This document shows, one piece after another, positions 11,034 to 23,600 of a stretch of DNA of 64,000 nucleotides (the stretch's first letter is position 1; each line of letters begins with the position of its first letter). The notes below the pieces were generated by a model. It ran no database searches. It was given only the letters and a program-made list of their open reading frames with translations, and was not told the DNA's origin. Source of the stretch: Ceratobasidium sp. AG-K (Eukaryota; Basidiomycota; Agaricomycetes; Cantharellales; Ceratobasidiaceae); NCBI GenBank assembly GCA_037039685.1, contig JAWNGF010000008.1, forward strand, positions 744,001-808,000, given 5' to 3'. The position numbers were made by a program, and so were the translations under genes.

Positions 11034-13856
11034 CTACAGTTTAAATTTCTTGCTATCCCGCTCTGGCGCGACGTCTTTGCTCTTCGCACTCGTTTCTTTG
11101 ATACCCTTTCCTCTCCCAGCTGCCTTGGATTCCTTTCCGACCACAGTAACACCCTTGCCATTCTTGACCAGCCCCTTGAGTGCTTGGTCCTTGGCCTCTT
11201 TGACGTTTCGCGGTGCGCCCCGGCCTGTGGTGGTGCTGCCAAACTTGTCCGCAGCACCAGCGAGCGCGTCGCGTTGCTTCTTGCGCTTCTTGCGTTCTTT
11301 TGACCTCGCTGCCCGTTTCTCGCCCGGCGATAGCTCGCCCTTGGCACGTGTGTCGGCCGGCGTTGCGGCGTATACTTCTTCCGGAGCGAGGAGAGTAGAT
11401 GTACTGAGAGACGTGGGAAGTGCAGATTCGAGCAACGCGGACGCCATGTTTGAAACAGAGGTGATTTGCGCCTTGGGCTGGATGAGAAATAAGTAAGTAC
11501 TCTGGTCAAAATTAGTTTGTGAATCGAACGAACCTGTTTGGGCGTGAAATGTGCGTTGCTTAGCGCATCTAATTTGTAGCATATACCATCCCACAGCCCC
11601 TCGATTTCCTTGTGCTCCAGGGCAAGTTTTCCATCACGGTCGTCAATTGGCGCAGAGCTTGGCCCAGCTTTCGCAGCAGTGTATTCGTCTTCGTAAATCT
11701 GAGCGAGGGATTTTTCGGATTGGGTATCCTTGAGCTCGAACATTCGAGAGGGAAGGAATGGTTTGGCGTCGACTTCACGTTTACGAACAACATCGTCGTA
11801 TCGAACCTATGTATATGGCCGTTATAAAAAGTCCTCGATACAGCGGCGTAGCGTCGAACATACCTCTATAATTCTCGCCTTGATCCTATCCTCCAGTCTC
11901 TTCACTGCCTCTTCTGTTACGACCGGTACGACCTTTCCCACATGTTCGAATTCAAGATCGGCCGCGAGAAGCGCATTCTGCGGTCGGGATCGCGCGGTGG
12001 CCTCGCCTTGCATCGTCCAGGGTTTGGGCGCCACGTTTTCGGCTTCCAATGCCTTGATTTCGGCACTGAGAGCAGCCATGCGTTTTTGATGAGAGGACAC
12101 GGCTTCAGGAGCACATATCATCAGGGTCAATGGGTGTATCACGACGACAGGGCTCAACTCACCGACCCCATCCTCATTGTCCGACTCGTCCTCGGCGAAT
12201 AAGTCGCCCATTTTAGCACTTTCCCCATCCTCATCATCGTCGCCGTCCTCGCTGTCGCTCCCCTCCCCGCTGCTTCCTTCCTCGCCGTCTAACATGTCGC
12301 TAGTCCATGGACCCTCGCCCTCTTCATTCTCCCATTCCCCCTCTTCGTCCTCGTCCCCCTCGGCCTCAATTTCTCCTGCCTCGATGAGTTCCGCCAACAA
12401 GCTTGCCCGCGTTCGTCTGGATTTGACATTTCGCACTTTGACCTCCTCGTTAAACCGAACCCTGGTCAGTCGCTTTGGAGGACTCGCGACCACCAGTTTG
12501 AGCTTGCGTTTTGGTTTGGAAGGGGATGTGATTGGTGGCTGTTTGGGTTTGGGGGACTTTTTGGATTTAAGAGGGGGTGCGAAGAAGTCTTGGTATTTGG
12601 GATCTGTATTTGTATGAATTAGAAAGCGTCCCTGAAATGAGAACGTGGTATCATTACCGTTGGCTTCTTCCTCATTATCCTCGATATCCTTGACTTCCCC
12701 AAACAAGTCGACATCTTCGTCTTCCTCATCATCGTCATCGTCCTCATTGAGTGCCCCTGAAGTGCGAGTTTGGGCCTCCAATGCCTCGGTCTCCCGGTTG
12801 AAAGCGTCTATAGAGAAGAAGGCATCATCCAGAGTTGGATGGGCCCTAAAAACGTGGTTGATTCGGCAGAAGACCCAGTGCGAAGCCGGCATACGTGAAT
12901 AGAATTCGCAAGTTCGGCCAAGAGGCAAAAAAGTTAGCAAAGACTAAGCGAGCGGGTGGTCAGCCGAGGGTACGTACCGTCGCTTGGCCACTTTTTGGGG
13001 ATTGTCCGCCCTATCCAAGTCAATGCCATCCAAATAACCATTTCCGACCTCCTCTTCATCTTCATCTTCATCTCCGTCGTCGGATAGGTCTAAGTGATCC
13101 TCTACCCTGCTCAATTCCATCGTGGTGTCGCCAAGGTATGATTCACCGTCGTCACTTTCTTCCTCATCTTCGTCCTCCTCGTCCTCTTCATCGTCCTCGT
13201 CGCTTTCACCTTCCTCATCCTCATCCTCTTCGTCATCCTCGTCCTCGTCCTCGCCCTCGTCGGGAACATAGTCCATTCTCCCGTACTCTGGATCAGCCAT
13301 AGCCTGGCTCGTTTCGTCCCCGCTAATATCTTCTTCGTCTTCTTCGTCAATGATATTCTCCGGCGCTACTACAGCCTCTAGAATACCGCACAGTGCACCA
13401 GTCCGGTGCTCCATCATCTCCCAGAGCTTGGACGCGTTCAAGCCTGGCACCAAGCCATCTACGAGTCGCCCTGCTTTCGGAGTGGGTCTGAATAGCAACG
13501 GTGGAGGTTTAGGAACTTCATCTCTCTTTCGTTTTTGTGCTCGGGTCGTCGGAGCATCGTCGCCGGGCGAGAGGCTAGAGAGAAGTTTGGATATAGGCGC
13601 GGCGGCAGATTTCTCACTATCCAATGCTACCAAGCAACGAGTCAACCAATATCAGCCAGAATCTATAACAACTGAACTTACATATTTTATATATCAACTG
13701 CACAGCCGCTAGTGCCGCTGTGTGCATTCCCGCGTCTCCTCGTGCAAGCGCCTCTGGTTTGCTGTCCACTAGTTGGACGACTTGCTGCAGCTCAGGCGGG
13801 AGAGACTGCGCTATCATAGGACCGGAGCTCAAACTAGAAGCAGAGGATTCTGCCAT
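11034..13856 (-). CDS. MPP10: U3 small nucleolar ribonucleoprotein MPP10
   Basis: Component of the nucleolar small-subunit processome needed for 18S rRNA maturation. Reading the minus strand from ATG at 13856, the model has seven exons joined at GT-AG introns near 13682-13627, 12982-12850, 12657-12606, 12154-12108, 11865-11813 and 11532-11481. Family marks are the very long Asp/Glu-rich blocks (about 13000-13340 and 12200-12360), the motif DDAFFSIDAFNRE, KYQDFFAPP, VRFNEEVKVR, the conserved KPWTMQGE, EDRIKARIIEVRYDDVVRK and PFLPSR, and a Lys/Arg-rich C-terminus ending KKFKL. The gene is divergent from the NACHT gene, with 171 bp between the two ATGs, and convergent with TPR-CHAT copy A. It appears intact. 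The identity is secure; the intron at 12982-12850 is unusually long and could hide a small exon. Confidence 0.95.
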
Positions 13857-14027
13857 GGCTCAGACTCGAAGCAACAAGTTTGATTGGCGTTGGCCTGGTG
13901 GTTGTCGGACTCGAGAGCCAAACAGTAGTTTCGTTTCTAAATTTGATTCACATTGCGGTCACGTGCTGTTTTCCAATATTACAGATACTCCTGACCGCGG
14001 CCACAACAGGCTTTCTTGGACCTCAGA
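13857..14027. promoter_or_regulatory. Short divergent promoter, MPP10 / NACHT-WD40-kinase
   Basis: Only 171 bp separate the two start codons, so the ribosome-biogenesis gene and the receptor-like gene must share or overlap promoter DNA. No clear TATA box or known fungal element stands out. Confidence 0.5.
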
Positions 14028-17000
14028 ATGTACAGATATTCGGACTCGAGAGGGTATACAACACCGCAAAGGTTCTACCCAGAGCCCACATACAGTAAAA
14101 CCGTCGATGACGCCTGGAATAAACTCGAAGGATCTCTCCGGCGCCTGAAGGACAGTCCTTACGTCTCTCAGCTACTTCAGGTTACTGTCACCGGCATGCT
14201 TGATTGCCTACGTTATCTCAAAGCAAGTGGTTCAAAATCATTGCTATTGCCTAATTTCTAAGTATTTGTCGTCTATTTTAGACTGTAAACCACGCCATCG
14301 ACCCGAATCAGGAGCTGACGTTTGAACTTACCGACACCATCAGCGACCTCGAAGTGAACGTTCGATCACTTATTTGTGATGAAAAAATATCCAAGTCGGT
14401 GAGAAACATGATCGGGTAAGCTGGCGCTGTTCCAATATATGCGGTTTAACTGATCCCCGCCAATTTCGGCCCAGTACCATCCAAGTGCATGTTGATCTCG
14501 TTCGCGAGAACGCCGAAAATACCAAAGCACCTCGATACCATGAGCTTCAGTATCAAAAAGACATGGCTCGATGTTACCAAACCATCGCGACAATGTTTCA
14601 GAAGCTTGAAGTGAGCATTAATCAGAAGCTCGTTGGAGATAGGCGCTTAGTTTATTTGAGGCTGACGCTAGATTGAGTCTCTGGAGCAGTATACACCCAG
14701 AAGACGCGGTAAGCGACCGGTTTATTGATCATCAGCATTTCATACTCAACAGAACCCTACAGCGCCAGTCTTTAGTGCAACTAGCGCCGGTCAAGGCAGC
14801 CAAGTACGACTTTGCCGAATGGTCTGGTTGGCGAAGTGGGTGCATGCCAAACACATGTGTCACAGCCTTGGATGCCTATAAAAGCTGGGCCGACGATCCT
14901 CTTACGTCAGGGATTTACTGGATATACGGTGCATCGGGGGCGGGCAAGACCACCATCGCGTATACGTGCTGCGAAGAGCTCGCTCAGAATAATCGACTTG
15001 CCGCAAACTTCTTTTGCTCCGAAGTGTCTCTCGTGTGTCGAGATATCAAACGAATTGTTCCGACAATCGCCTATCAGCTCTCCCGCTTTTCCTACGCGTT
15101 TCAGTCGCGTCTTTGCGATATCTTACAAGCCAATCCAGACTTTATGACGTATGACCTGTGCACGCAGTTCGAAAAGCTGGTAGTGGAACCGCTTCAAACG
15201 ACGAGCGAATCTCTGCCGCCTGACTTGGTGATCGTATTAGACTCGTTGGACGAATGCCGCGATTGGGAAGGCGCTCGGGCCTTGCTTGGCGCCATTATCC
15301 GTTACGTCTCCGAATCGTACTTTCACGTCAACTGCAACCTACGATTTCTTGTGACGAGCGGACCTGAACTCGTGATGGAGCTACAAACATTGATCTCTCG
15401 GGTTCTACGTCTGTATCACTTGAACCCCAAATCCACCCATCACGATATTGCCAACTATATCGCACAGGACCTCGATAGCCCCGAACCGACAGATTTCCAA
15501 ATCCGGATTCTCACCGACCACGCCAAGGGCTCGTTTATCTATGCAAAAACCTGTGTGCGAACGATAACTGCATGGACTCATCCCACGCCTGAGCCCACGT
15601 CCATTCCACCAGCCACGCTTATGGCCATTTTACGGCATGGCCAACAAAATCGGGATCCCCTGGACGAGCTATACATGAATATCCTAACCAATGCTCTGGG
15701 TGGCTCAGGAACGAACCGGGATGCGGAGAAAATTAAGCTTACGCTCAAGACTGTATTGTGTACAAGGCAACCAATGAGCTTGGATTCCCTTGCTACGATC
15801 TTAAAGCTTAAGGGAAAGAACCAAGTGCTTCAACTTTTGTGGCCCCTTTTCCCCATTCTACACGTCTCTGGAACCGGCAGCTCCGTATTTATCTACCATC
15901 GATCATTCCGAACTTTTATAACTCACCCACAGCGGTCCGGAATATTTTACTGCAACGATCAGCAACAGAACTGTACTTTGGCTTGTGTATGTCTCGATAT
16001 TATGGAGGACAAGCTGCGGTTCAATATATGCAAACGAGAGCTCTCCTACGCTCTGGATCGAAATATACCAGGATTATTTGACCAAGCGCAGCAGATAATC
16101 TCTCCCGAGCTTATGTATGCGTGTCGTTACTTAGGAGATCACATAGAATGCGCAGAGCCTTCAATTATTCTTGTATCGAAGATAAAGGACTTTCTCTCAA
16201 ATCGCCTTCTGAGTTGGATGGAGGTACTCAATCTCCGGCAATGCATCAACGAAGGGGCGTCAGTACTTGCTCAGGTTGATAAATGGCTCACGGTGAGTCT
16301 TCCGTTGGTACTAAGTTAAAATCGGAATATTCAAACGCTTACTTTCCTTCATTAGCGAAACTACTCTCCTGGGAGCGTCCATGAACTTGTGCGGGATGCA
16401 CGTAGTTTTGTTGCATATTTTGCAGATAGCCCAACATCTCAGAATACATCTCAGATCTATATATCTGCCTTGCCGACATGGCCCACAAACGACCTCGTCT
16501 CGTATTACTACCTCAAGGGTGTTCAGCGGCGACTTCGCGAGGCCGGGCTCTCCACAAGCGGAAGAGATGCAGCTCTGTTATCAGTGTGGCCTGTCGACTC
16601 GGGTGTCACATCCTTATCGGCGTCCATTGATGGTACTAAAGTTCTTTTCAGCTCTGAATCTACTGGTTCGAATATGGGATTCTGGGACTCGGATAGTGGA
16701 ACAAAAGAAACTACAAGCATTTTTCAAACTTGTCATGGTCGGCGGGTTAACGCAGTTGCTTTTTCTTCCGATGGCAGCTACGTGGCTTCGGGCCTCAGCA
16801 ATCACTCGATCATTGTTTTCAATCTGCAAAACGCCGGGGAGCCTCCATTGGTATTGGAGAGCCACACTGGACCATGCAACTCGGTAGCCTTTTCTCCTGA
16901 TAGCAGCATAATTGCTTCTGGTTCAAACGACTACACTGTACGAACCTGGACTCTATCCAAATCACAGCCTCTGCAAGTTGTCGGATGCCAGGTGGTTTCC

Positions 17001-18986
17001 AGACACAGCGACTCGGTTTCCTCGGTCGCGTTCTCACCTGACGGAACACTGGTCGCCTCGGGTTCAAAAGACCAGACGATTTGCGTCACAGACATCAACC
17101 GGCCTCAACTCAGTACCAAAGTGAACGGGCATACAGGTTCAGTTAAATCAGTAGCGTTTTCACCTAATGGTCGCTTCCTGGCATCCGGCTCCAGAGACTG
17201 TACCATTCGATTTTGGGTAACAGAGATCCACCGGCACCCTACACGATTGGAATGTTTGTCATACGGGTCACCTATTCAATGGCACACCAAGGCTGTTAGC
17301 TCAATCGCGTTTTCGCCAAACAGTACGCGCATTGTTTCCGGCTCCAAGGACCTTACGGTTTGCGTCTGGGAGGTGCCAGACGGCGGGAGGGTGGCTGGTC
17401 CATTTTGGGGACATAGCAGGCCTATTACTTCGGTACTCTATATGCCTGACGGTACTCGCGTGGTGTCTGGCTCGGATGATGGCACAATTCGCATATGGGA
17501 TACTGAAAATCAGACCGCGAGCGCTCATCTATCATCAGATGAAACCGCAAGTCCAATGAGCATCCGGATAGAATCAGGAACAATGGTACGTGCAATGCTA
17601 ATTGGCTCGAAACTAGTCGGCAGGCCAAACTCAAGTGCCTTTACCAGTCCGCATTAGACATGTTCAAGTGCTTGAAAAAGCATGGATGTCCAGATCTCAC
17701 CAATGCTATTGATAGTAGGACTATTTCTGAACACAAGGTTGCGACGGGAGGTTATGGTGACATATGGAAGGGAAAGCTGCGAAATGGAACCGAGGTGGCT
17801 ATTAAAGTGTGGAGATTCGAAGCACAAAACACTAGCACTGAGAAACAAAAAAGTTTGAAGGTTGGTCTTTCGTTGCTCACGTCACTATATATCTAATCGC
17901 AGATTGTACTAGCGCGCAATGCGTGAGCTTTATAATTGGTCGAAGACTAATCATGTGAACATACACAAGCTACTGGGCGTAATAATGTTCCAAGGACAGC
18001 TCGGAATGGTGTCGAGATGGATGGAGCACGGAAATCTGCAACGGTACATTGAAAGATACAAACCATCTAACCGATACCAATTGGTATGTACAAACCCACT
18101 GGTAGGATTTGTCCTTAATTACACACAGTGCCTTCAAGTGGCCAGAGGGTTGTGCTATATGCATGGTAGAAATATGGTAAGCCATTCATCTTTTTGAGAC
18201 AATACTTTAAGGACTGCCCTTAGGTCCATGGCGATTTGAAAGCTGTGAGTGCCCGCATTTCATGATGGGAATAACAAGTTACTGACACATAAGCCAAATT
18301 TATATAGGTGAACGTTCTTCTTTCGCCCGACGGAACACCTAAACTCAACGATTTCGATCACTCAATTATGTATGATAGTAACCTTATTTTCTCCACTACA
18401 ACTAATAACGGCGGAGGCACCCTTCGATGGATGGTCAGAGTTCTCACACCGGCCCACCGTTAAGGATGTTTTGCTAACCACCTCATAGGCCCCAGAGCTC
18501 GTGGTACCAGAGACAGCAGCCCCACGGAGCAAGGAGACTGATGTACATTCACTGGGGATGGTATGTGTAACCTTCGGATCGCTACCGCACCTAACTTACC
18601 TTTACGCAGACCTTTCTTGTGGGTTTTCTCATAATTAAGTGAGCACAAAACATGCTGATCCCAGTTGGTGCGCAGGAGATCATAACGGGCGAAATACCCT
18701 ATTCCTCCCAAAACGACTTTCAGGTAATGAGAAAACTTATGGAGAAGACTCCCCCAAAACGGACAGACCACTTCAATCGCGATGAGAGGGGCAACCGAAT
18801 GTGGGCACTTCTTTTGCGATGCTGGGACCGTCCGGCTGCCCGACCCACGGCGCTTGAAGTCTTCGATTCGGTAGGTAACGCATCTTGAAGGTAACATGTA
18901 CTTCTGCTCAATTCAACCCGGTCATTGAATAGCTACAAGACTTAATCAACGCGACAACTCTAGAATGTGTTTACCGTATGTATTGA
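14028..18986 (+). CDS. NACHT-WD40-protein kinase fusion (NLR-like receptor)
   Basis: About 1380 residues in about 15 exons. The N-terminal 150 residues are predicted helical (KLEGSLRRLKDSPYVSQLL) and match no domain I can name. The NACHT NTPase follows: AAKYDFAEW, Walker A GASGAGKTT, Walker B LVIVLDSLDEC. Seven WD40 blades lie at 16600-17520 (for example VAFSPDGTLVASGSKDQTI), enough for one propeller. After a phase-0 intron comes a protein kinase: Gly loop TGGYGDIWKG, VAIK lysine, helix-C Glu in RELYNW, catalytic loop VHGDLKAVNVLL (HRD replaced by HGD), DFD in place of DFG, then APEL. Catalytic Lys, Asp, Asn and metal-binding Asp are all present. Intron 14223-14281 is GC-AG. The 21-nt exon at 18224-18244 and 9-nt exon at 18610-18618 match those of the kinases at 46-52 kb. 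Nucleotide-gated oligomerisation and signalling are inferred by family analogy. A separate kinase gene is possible but splice phase and spacing support a fusion. Confidence 0.85.
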
Positions 18987-19501
18987 GGGCACTACTGGAC
19001 ATTCATCTCATAGCATATAGTAATTAATTCTTAAATACATCTCGCCAGAGGTTTCTTTGTCAAAACTCACCTCAGTGCCACTACGAAATTGAGTAGAACC
19101 GTTTCTAGCGGGAGATGATTCGGGAGTTATACAGACATTGCATTCTTCAGTTGGGCGTATAATCCAACGTGCATATATGGCTGCAATTAGTGCCTCTCTA
19201 AGAGTAGCGGTTTAATTAGGCATCTAATACATTTAGCTATACAACTTGCTCAGCGTGAAGGATCTGAGAACAGGGGTTTTGAGTTTTGAATTATTAGAAT
19301 CACAGTGCCGCACATATTGCGTGTACGTTGGTTCAACGTATGGCATTTGCATAGTTGGATTATTGTAAACCTTCATTAATTGGTCACGTGGACCACTCCG
19401 CCAGCGTTGTGCATGTCGCTCGAAAGGGCTCAAAACAGAATCGAATACTAATGCAGATGGCTTAACCTCTAGAATTGATTTATCGAATAGTTTACATCAT
19501 A
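18987..19501. other. Convergent intergenic region, no gene seen
   Basis: AT-rich DNA between the 3' ends of the NACHT-kinase gene and the mS35 gene. No open frame with domain signal, no repeat and no tRNA-like fold was recognised. Confidence 0.5.
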
Positions 19502-20332
19502 TCACGTCGATGCGTGTAACCAAGCCTCCGGGAAGTCACGAATCGTCGGACGCCTGGCTTGACCGAAAGAGTGGCCTCCTTGTCGTCTCTTTGCCTTTTG
19601 GGATGTCAAATGTCTGGTGTCGAGCGGCAGGTCTGCGAAGGACTCTTTCGATAGGTCCTAGAACGAAAAGTGAGTCGTGGTCGGGTGAATTAGTTAGTGT
19701 CACCAACATTTGCCTGTTTGATGAGCTCGTCCAACATGTCGGAGCACCATTTTGCATTCATGCGGACCTCGGGGAATTGTTCCCCCGAGATTTTGATGAA
19801 TCCGTGCTCAGCAAACTTGGAACCTTCGGCTACTTCTTGGTTTGAGAACCCAGCATCACGAGGGGCGTTGGACGACCATCGTACACCGGCCAAAAGTTTG
19901 AATTTGTGAATCGCAGCGGAGGATTTGAGTGCGAGCTGAGATACTGGGGCGACTATTATTGCTTTATGTTCAGCCGCGTGGGGTTCTCCCCCATAGCTGA
20001 ATGTGCGAATCGAAAGAGGTGCGTTGGAAGGGGGTGACTCGAATGGTTTCCTGAATCCTATAGAACCATACATATAGCTAACTAAGTTTCTAGTCGCAGT
20101 ACTCACTGGCTAAGCGCGGGATATCATACTCTATCAAACGCAGGTATTGCAATAGGTCCCTTCTCTCTCGGATCAGTCGATGTCCCATGCTTGTTGGGTC
20201 GTTGCCGACATCTGGTCCAATCTTTGCAATGTCCCATTTATTTTTTACCGTTCTCCGTGTGATTGCGAAAGCTGGAGCTGAAGTACTGAATAAACGATGG
20301 GATAGTGTCCGCGAGGGTGATGTGAAAGACAT
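19502..20332 (-). CDS. RSM24: Mitochondrial small ribosomal subunit protein mS35 (Rsm24 family)
   Basis: Structural protein of the mitochondrial small ribosomal subunit. Three exons on the minus strand: ATG at 20332, an intron near 20104-20057 joining RLA to RFRKPFESPPSNAPL, and a second near 19708-19662 joining LDELIKQAN to DLSKESFADLPLDTRHL. The first 30 residues (MSFTSPSRTLSHRLFSTSAP) are rich in Ser, Arg and hydroxylated residues with no acidic residue, as expected for a matrix-targeting presequence. Family blocks are GEPHAAEHKAIIV, IHKFKLLAGVRW, ISGEQFPEVRMNAKWCSDML and the C-terminal FADLPLDTRH. Length about 240 residues is normal for the shorter members. The gene is divergent from the UBP2-like gene. 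Confidence 0.88.
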
Positions 20333-20684
20333 CGCAAAATGTAAGCAGTAGTCACGTGAGAGGCACTTGACATGGATGTGGCTACATAAGCGCGTTGCGT
20401 ACGTAAGGTGATATCACCCTGGGCCTTGAAGGGTTCTACAAACGCGTCCTCCATCTCCTCGCAAGGCAAGTAGTAGCTTAATGCACGGCCGTATCACACT
20501 AATAAAACAAATAAGGATAGGCTGCTATAATACTGGATCATCAATCTAGTTCGCTCTTGTAGGGTTTCGGGACGTATTCGTAAGCCCCCACCGCAGCCCT
20601 TTGAGGCTCACTGCCAATGTGTATTGACGAGCGAGCAACGGTCTTCAGGTGTAATTATCCCTTTTGATAGCTCACGCATGAGAA
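20333..20684. promoter_or_regulatory. Divergent promoter region, mS35 / UBP2-like
   Basis: 352 bp between two start codons pointing apart. It contains TCACGTGA at about 20353, an E-box-type palindrome that in yeast is bound by Cbf1-like factors; binding here is inference. No coding potential seen. Confidence 0.4.
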
Positions 20685-23600
20685 ATGACGCAGCACAAAC
20701 CAACCCTGGATTCCCCTGCGGCACGAGCAGATCTCGATAACAGCCGACCCGGGGACGACCACCCGACCAGTTCCAAGCCAGCGCTTTTGTCGGCTGAATC
20801 AACTCAAAAGGACACCCTTGAACATAGGAATCAACCTTCAGAGGCCCCAACATTACTTACTAGAGACGCTTCCAACCCCGAGTATCGACCACCAGAAGCA
20901 GTTCCACTCCCAGAATCTAACCACTGGTCCTCAGGAACCGACAGATGGGCGGAGCGTGACACAAGCCACGAATGGGGAGCGCAGCCGAACAATGACTGGG
21001 GCAATGACACCACTTCTGGGTGGAGCAATAACGTCAAACCTTGGGATGTATCTGGTGGTACGATATATCCCGACCACTGGGGCGGTCTGGGGGTCCTGGG
21101 TACCGATGAGCCCCTCCAGGACGACACACTGCGATGGTGGGACCCAGAGGTTCAACGTACGAAGCGCAATCCAGGCCCAGGGATGATAGCCCCTCGTGCT
21201 ATTGAGCTCATACATGACACCGACCACATCTTGTACGAGGTCTCAATCTCCGGCAATCCCACTGTTGAGTCTAATGCCGCACTTTCTCCCAAGTCTTCGA
21301 TCACGTCCGCTGGTGTGCTCAACTCTCCACCCAACGCTCCAGCACCGACGTCTACCGCTCCTCCAACAACTGTTGGAGAGACTGCGACGACTCTAGTGGA
21401 AGCTGCGACAGAGGTGGTAATACCTCACATCCCTCCAACTGCAGAAGAATTGCGAGACGCCACCCCTCATCCATCTGCTCTCTATTGTCGCCGACACCAC
21501 GGATGGGTTATATTATCCGTAACCACCGCTTCCGCGACTGCTTCTCATCTCGGCGTACACTGGTGCTCCGACCCCGAGAAGAAAACATTGTTAAATAAAC
21601 TTCCTGAATCGTCACTTCGCGCCGATAGAAACTGTCTGGAAGTTGACACGTCCACCAACAAAGCCGCAGCCAACTCAGGATGGAACTCTTCAGCAACTTC
21701 AGAGAAAAAAATGCACCATTTCCATCGATATCCAAATACCGTTGCGGGGTCTGGACTTTTCCCTGCCATGAAGTATCAAGCGCTATCGCCGCCCGTTCAA
21801 GCGCCCAAGGATGCGCGTTCAAAGCCCAACGAGGACGTAGATATGAGGTCAGACACACAAAGCATTCGAAACGAGACCCAAGACGATGTCGTTCGATCGG
21901 ACTGGGAACAAGCCTCGCCATCAGACCATTTCGATTTGTACTTGTGCTGTCAATGCAAAGTCCAGATTATCTGTTCTCCAGAAGGGAGTGTCATACCGGG
22001 CATACTTCCATCCGATGCCCTCGAAGCATTTATCCAGGATCGCGCCTCTAACCCTAAGCCTGGGCAGGCTGGAGAACAGAGCGCGCTATCTTCACTGGAA
22101 ATGATGCTACGGTGAGGGCATTTCCTTCCGATTCACGATCTTACGATAACAATGCAACAGGATCGTTGAAGAGCCATTGTGGATAGGAAACCAACGCGCG
22201 TTGACTATTGGAGGTAAGCTGTTTGCTGCCAGGATTGGATGGAGCGAGCCTAGGCAAGTCAACTATCTGGCAATCCGTTGGCGTTCTAATAATCCCTACC
22301 AGCCAGCGGATATTTGAACGCATGGGATTCACCGTTGACGAAAATCGGCTTACGCCGCCCTCACTGGATCCCACCACTCCTGAGGGTCGTGCCTCGCGAC
22401 AAAGACTCCTAAGGATATGGGTCGAAATAGGGGCCGTCCTTGCGGACTACCGCTCGCGGTATCGTACGTTCTGTGAATTTGGCCCATTGCCCGGTGCTAA
22501 CAATATATCAGCAAAGTTTCCCGAAGGCCGGAAAAACTACATCCGACTTACTAGCAGTCGCGAAATGCTTTCGGAGCGATTGGGGTCGCATCCCGACAAA
22601 AGTATGTGACCTTCACTTTCACAGTATGCGGATGCTGATATCGATTCAGTCCCACGTATCGAGGACATCAGCACAGTTGCCACTATACCGCCGAAGATCT
22701 GGGAAACTCTCGGCATAACTAGGTCTACGGCAACTCCAGGTAAGCCTTTGCCCTTAGTAATTCAAGCAAGTATTAATCTACCATAGACGTCATTGAAACT
22801 GCGTACCGCTACCAACTCCGCTGCGATCCTCCCAAAACTCCTGCTTACTACGAGGCAATATACGCCCTCAGTAAACAATCTCAACTGCCCAATGTTTCAG
22901 CAATCAAAACACTCGTTACGACCGAGGAATCCAAGGGCCGATGGACCTACGACGACCTTCGAAGGGCAGCAGATGAGCTTGGATTCGGTCCTGACGGTGT
23001 CATCCAGACCGAATATATTCCCGAGGAGACAAACGATGACTATCTCTTGGCTGCATTTGACCAAGCGCTCAAGTCGACCGCTAGTGATCCAATCAAGCGA
23101 ACGAGTGTAAAAAATAGCTTGAGGATTCTGGCCGAGTCGCGAGCGAGCGAAGTACTGATGAAACGCTATGAGCAAGTCTCTTCGCCGAGCTTTATGGACG
23201 TTGATGAGGCATACAAGGTTCTGGAGGTTAGCAAGGAGGTCGATGATGATACCCTCGTTGTGGTTTACCAAGTCCGGGTAAGCAAAATCAAACATGTATG
23301 CGTGATTCTCATGCTAACGAGATCCAAATTGATAGATCGACGATTCACCTTACTCGCAAGAACGCATGAAGGCCGCCCTTACGTGCGTCGCGGAAGATCG
23401 AAAGAGTAGTCGTCTTAAAGAATTAGTTGAAACCGGAATAGATCGTATGTCTCAAATATGGGGTTGACGCTCGCTCTGGTCTAATCCATCCTGCGCTAGC
23501 CGGCAAGCCACTTGTAGTTGTACCACAAGAATATCCTCGAGGTCTTCAACAACTGGGAAATACCTGTTACCTCAATTCATTGCTCCAATACTTCTACACT

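Noticed and set aside
12177..12617. Ser-rich plus-strand frame opposite MPP10
   Set aside because: Complement of the Asp/Glu-rich codons of MPP10; no independent signal.
14673..14752. Start of the NACHT protein at the long exon's own frame (14673)
   Set aside because: The frame there opens at a non-ATG codon inside an intron; splicing from GAG CA at about 14692 to AACCCTACAG keeps upstream helical exons in phase.
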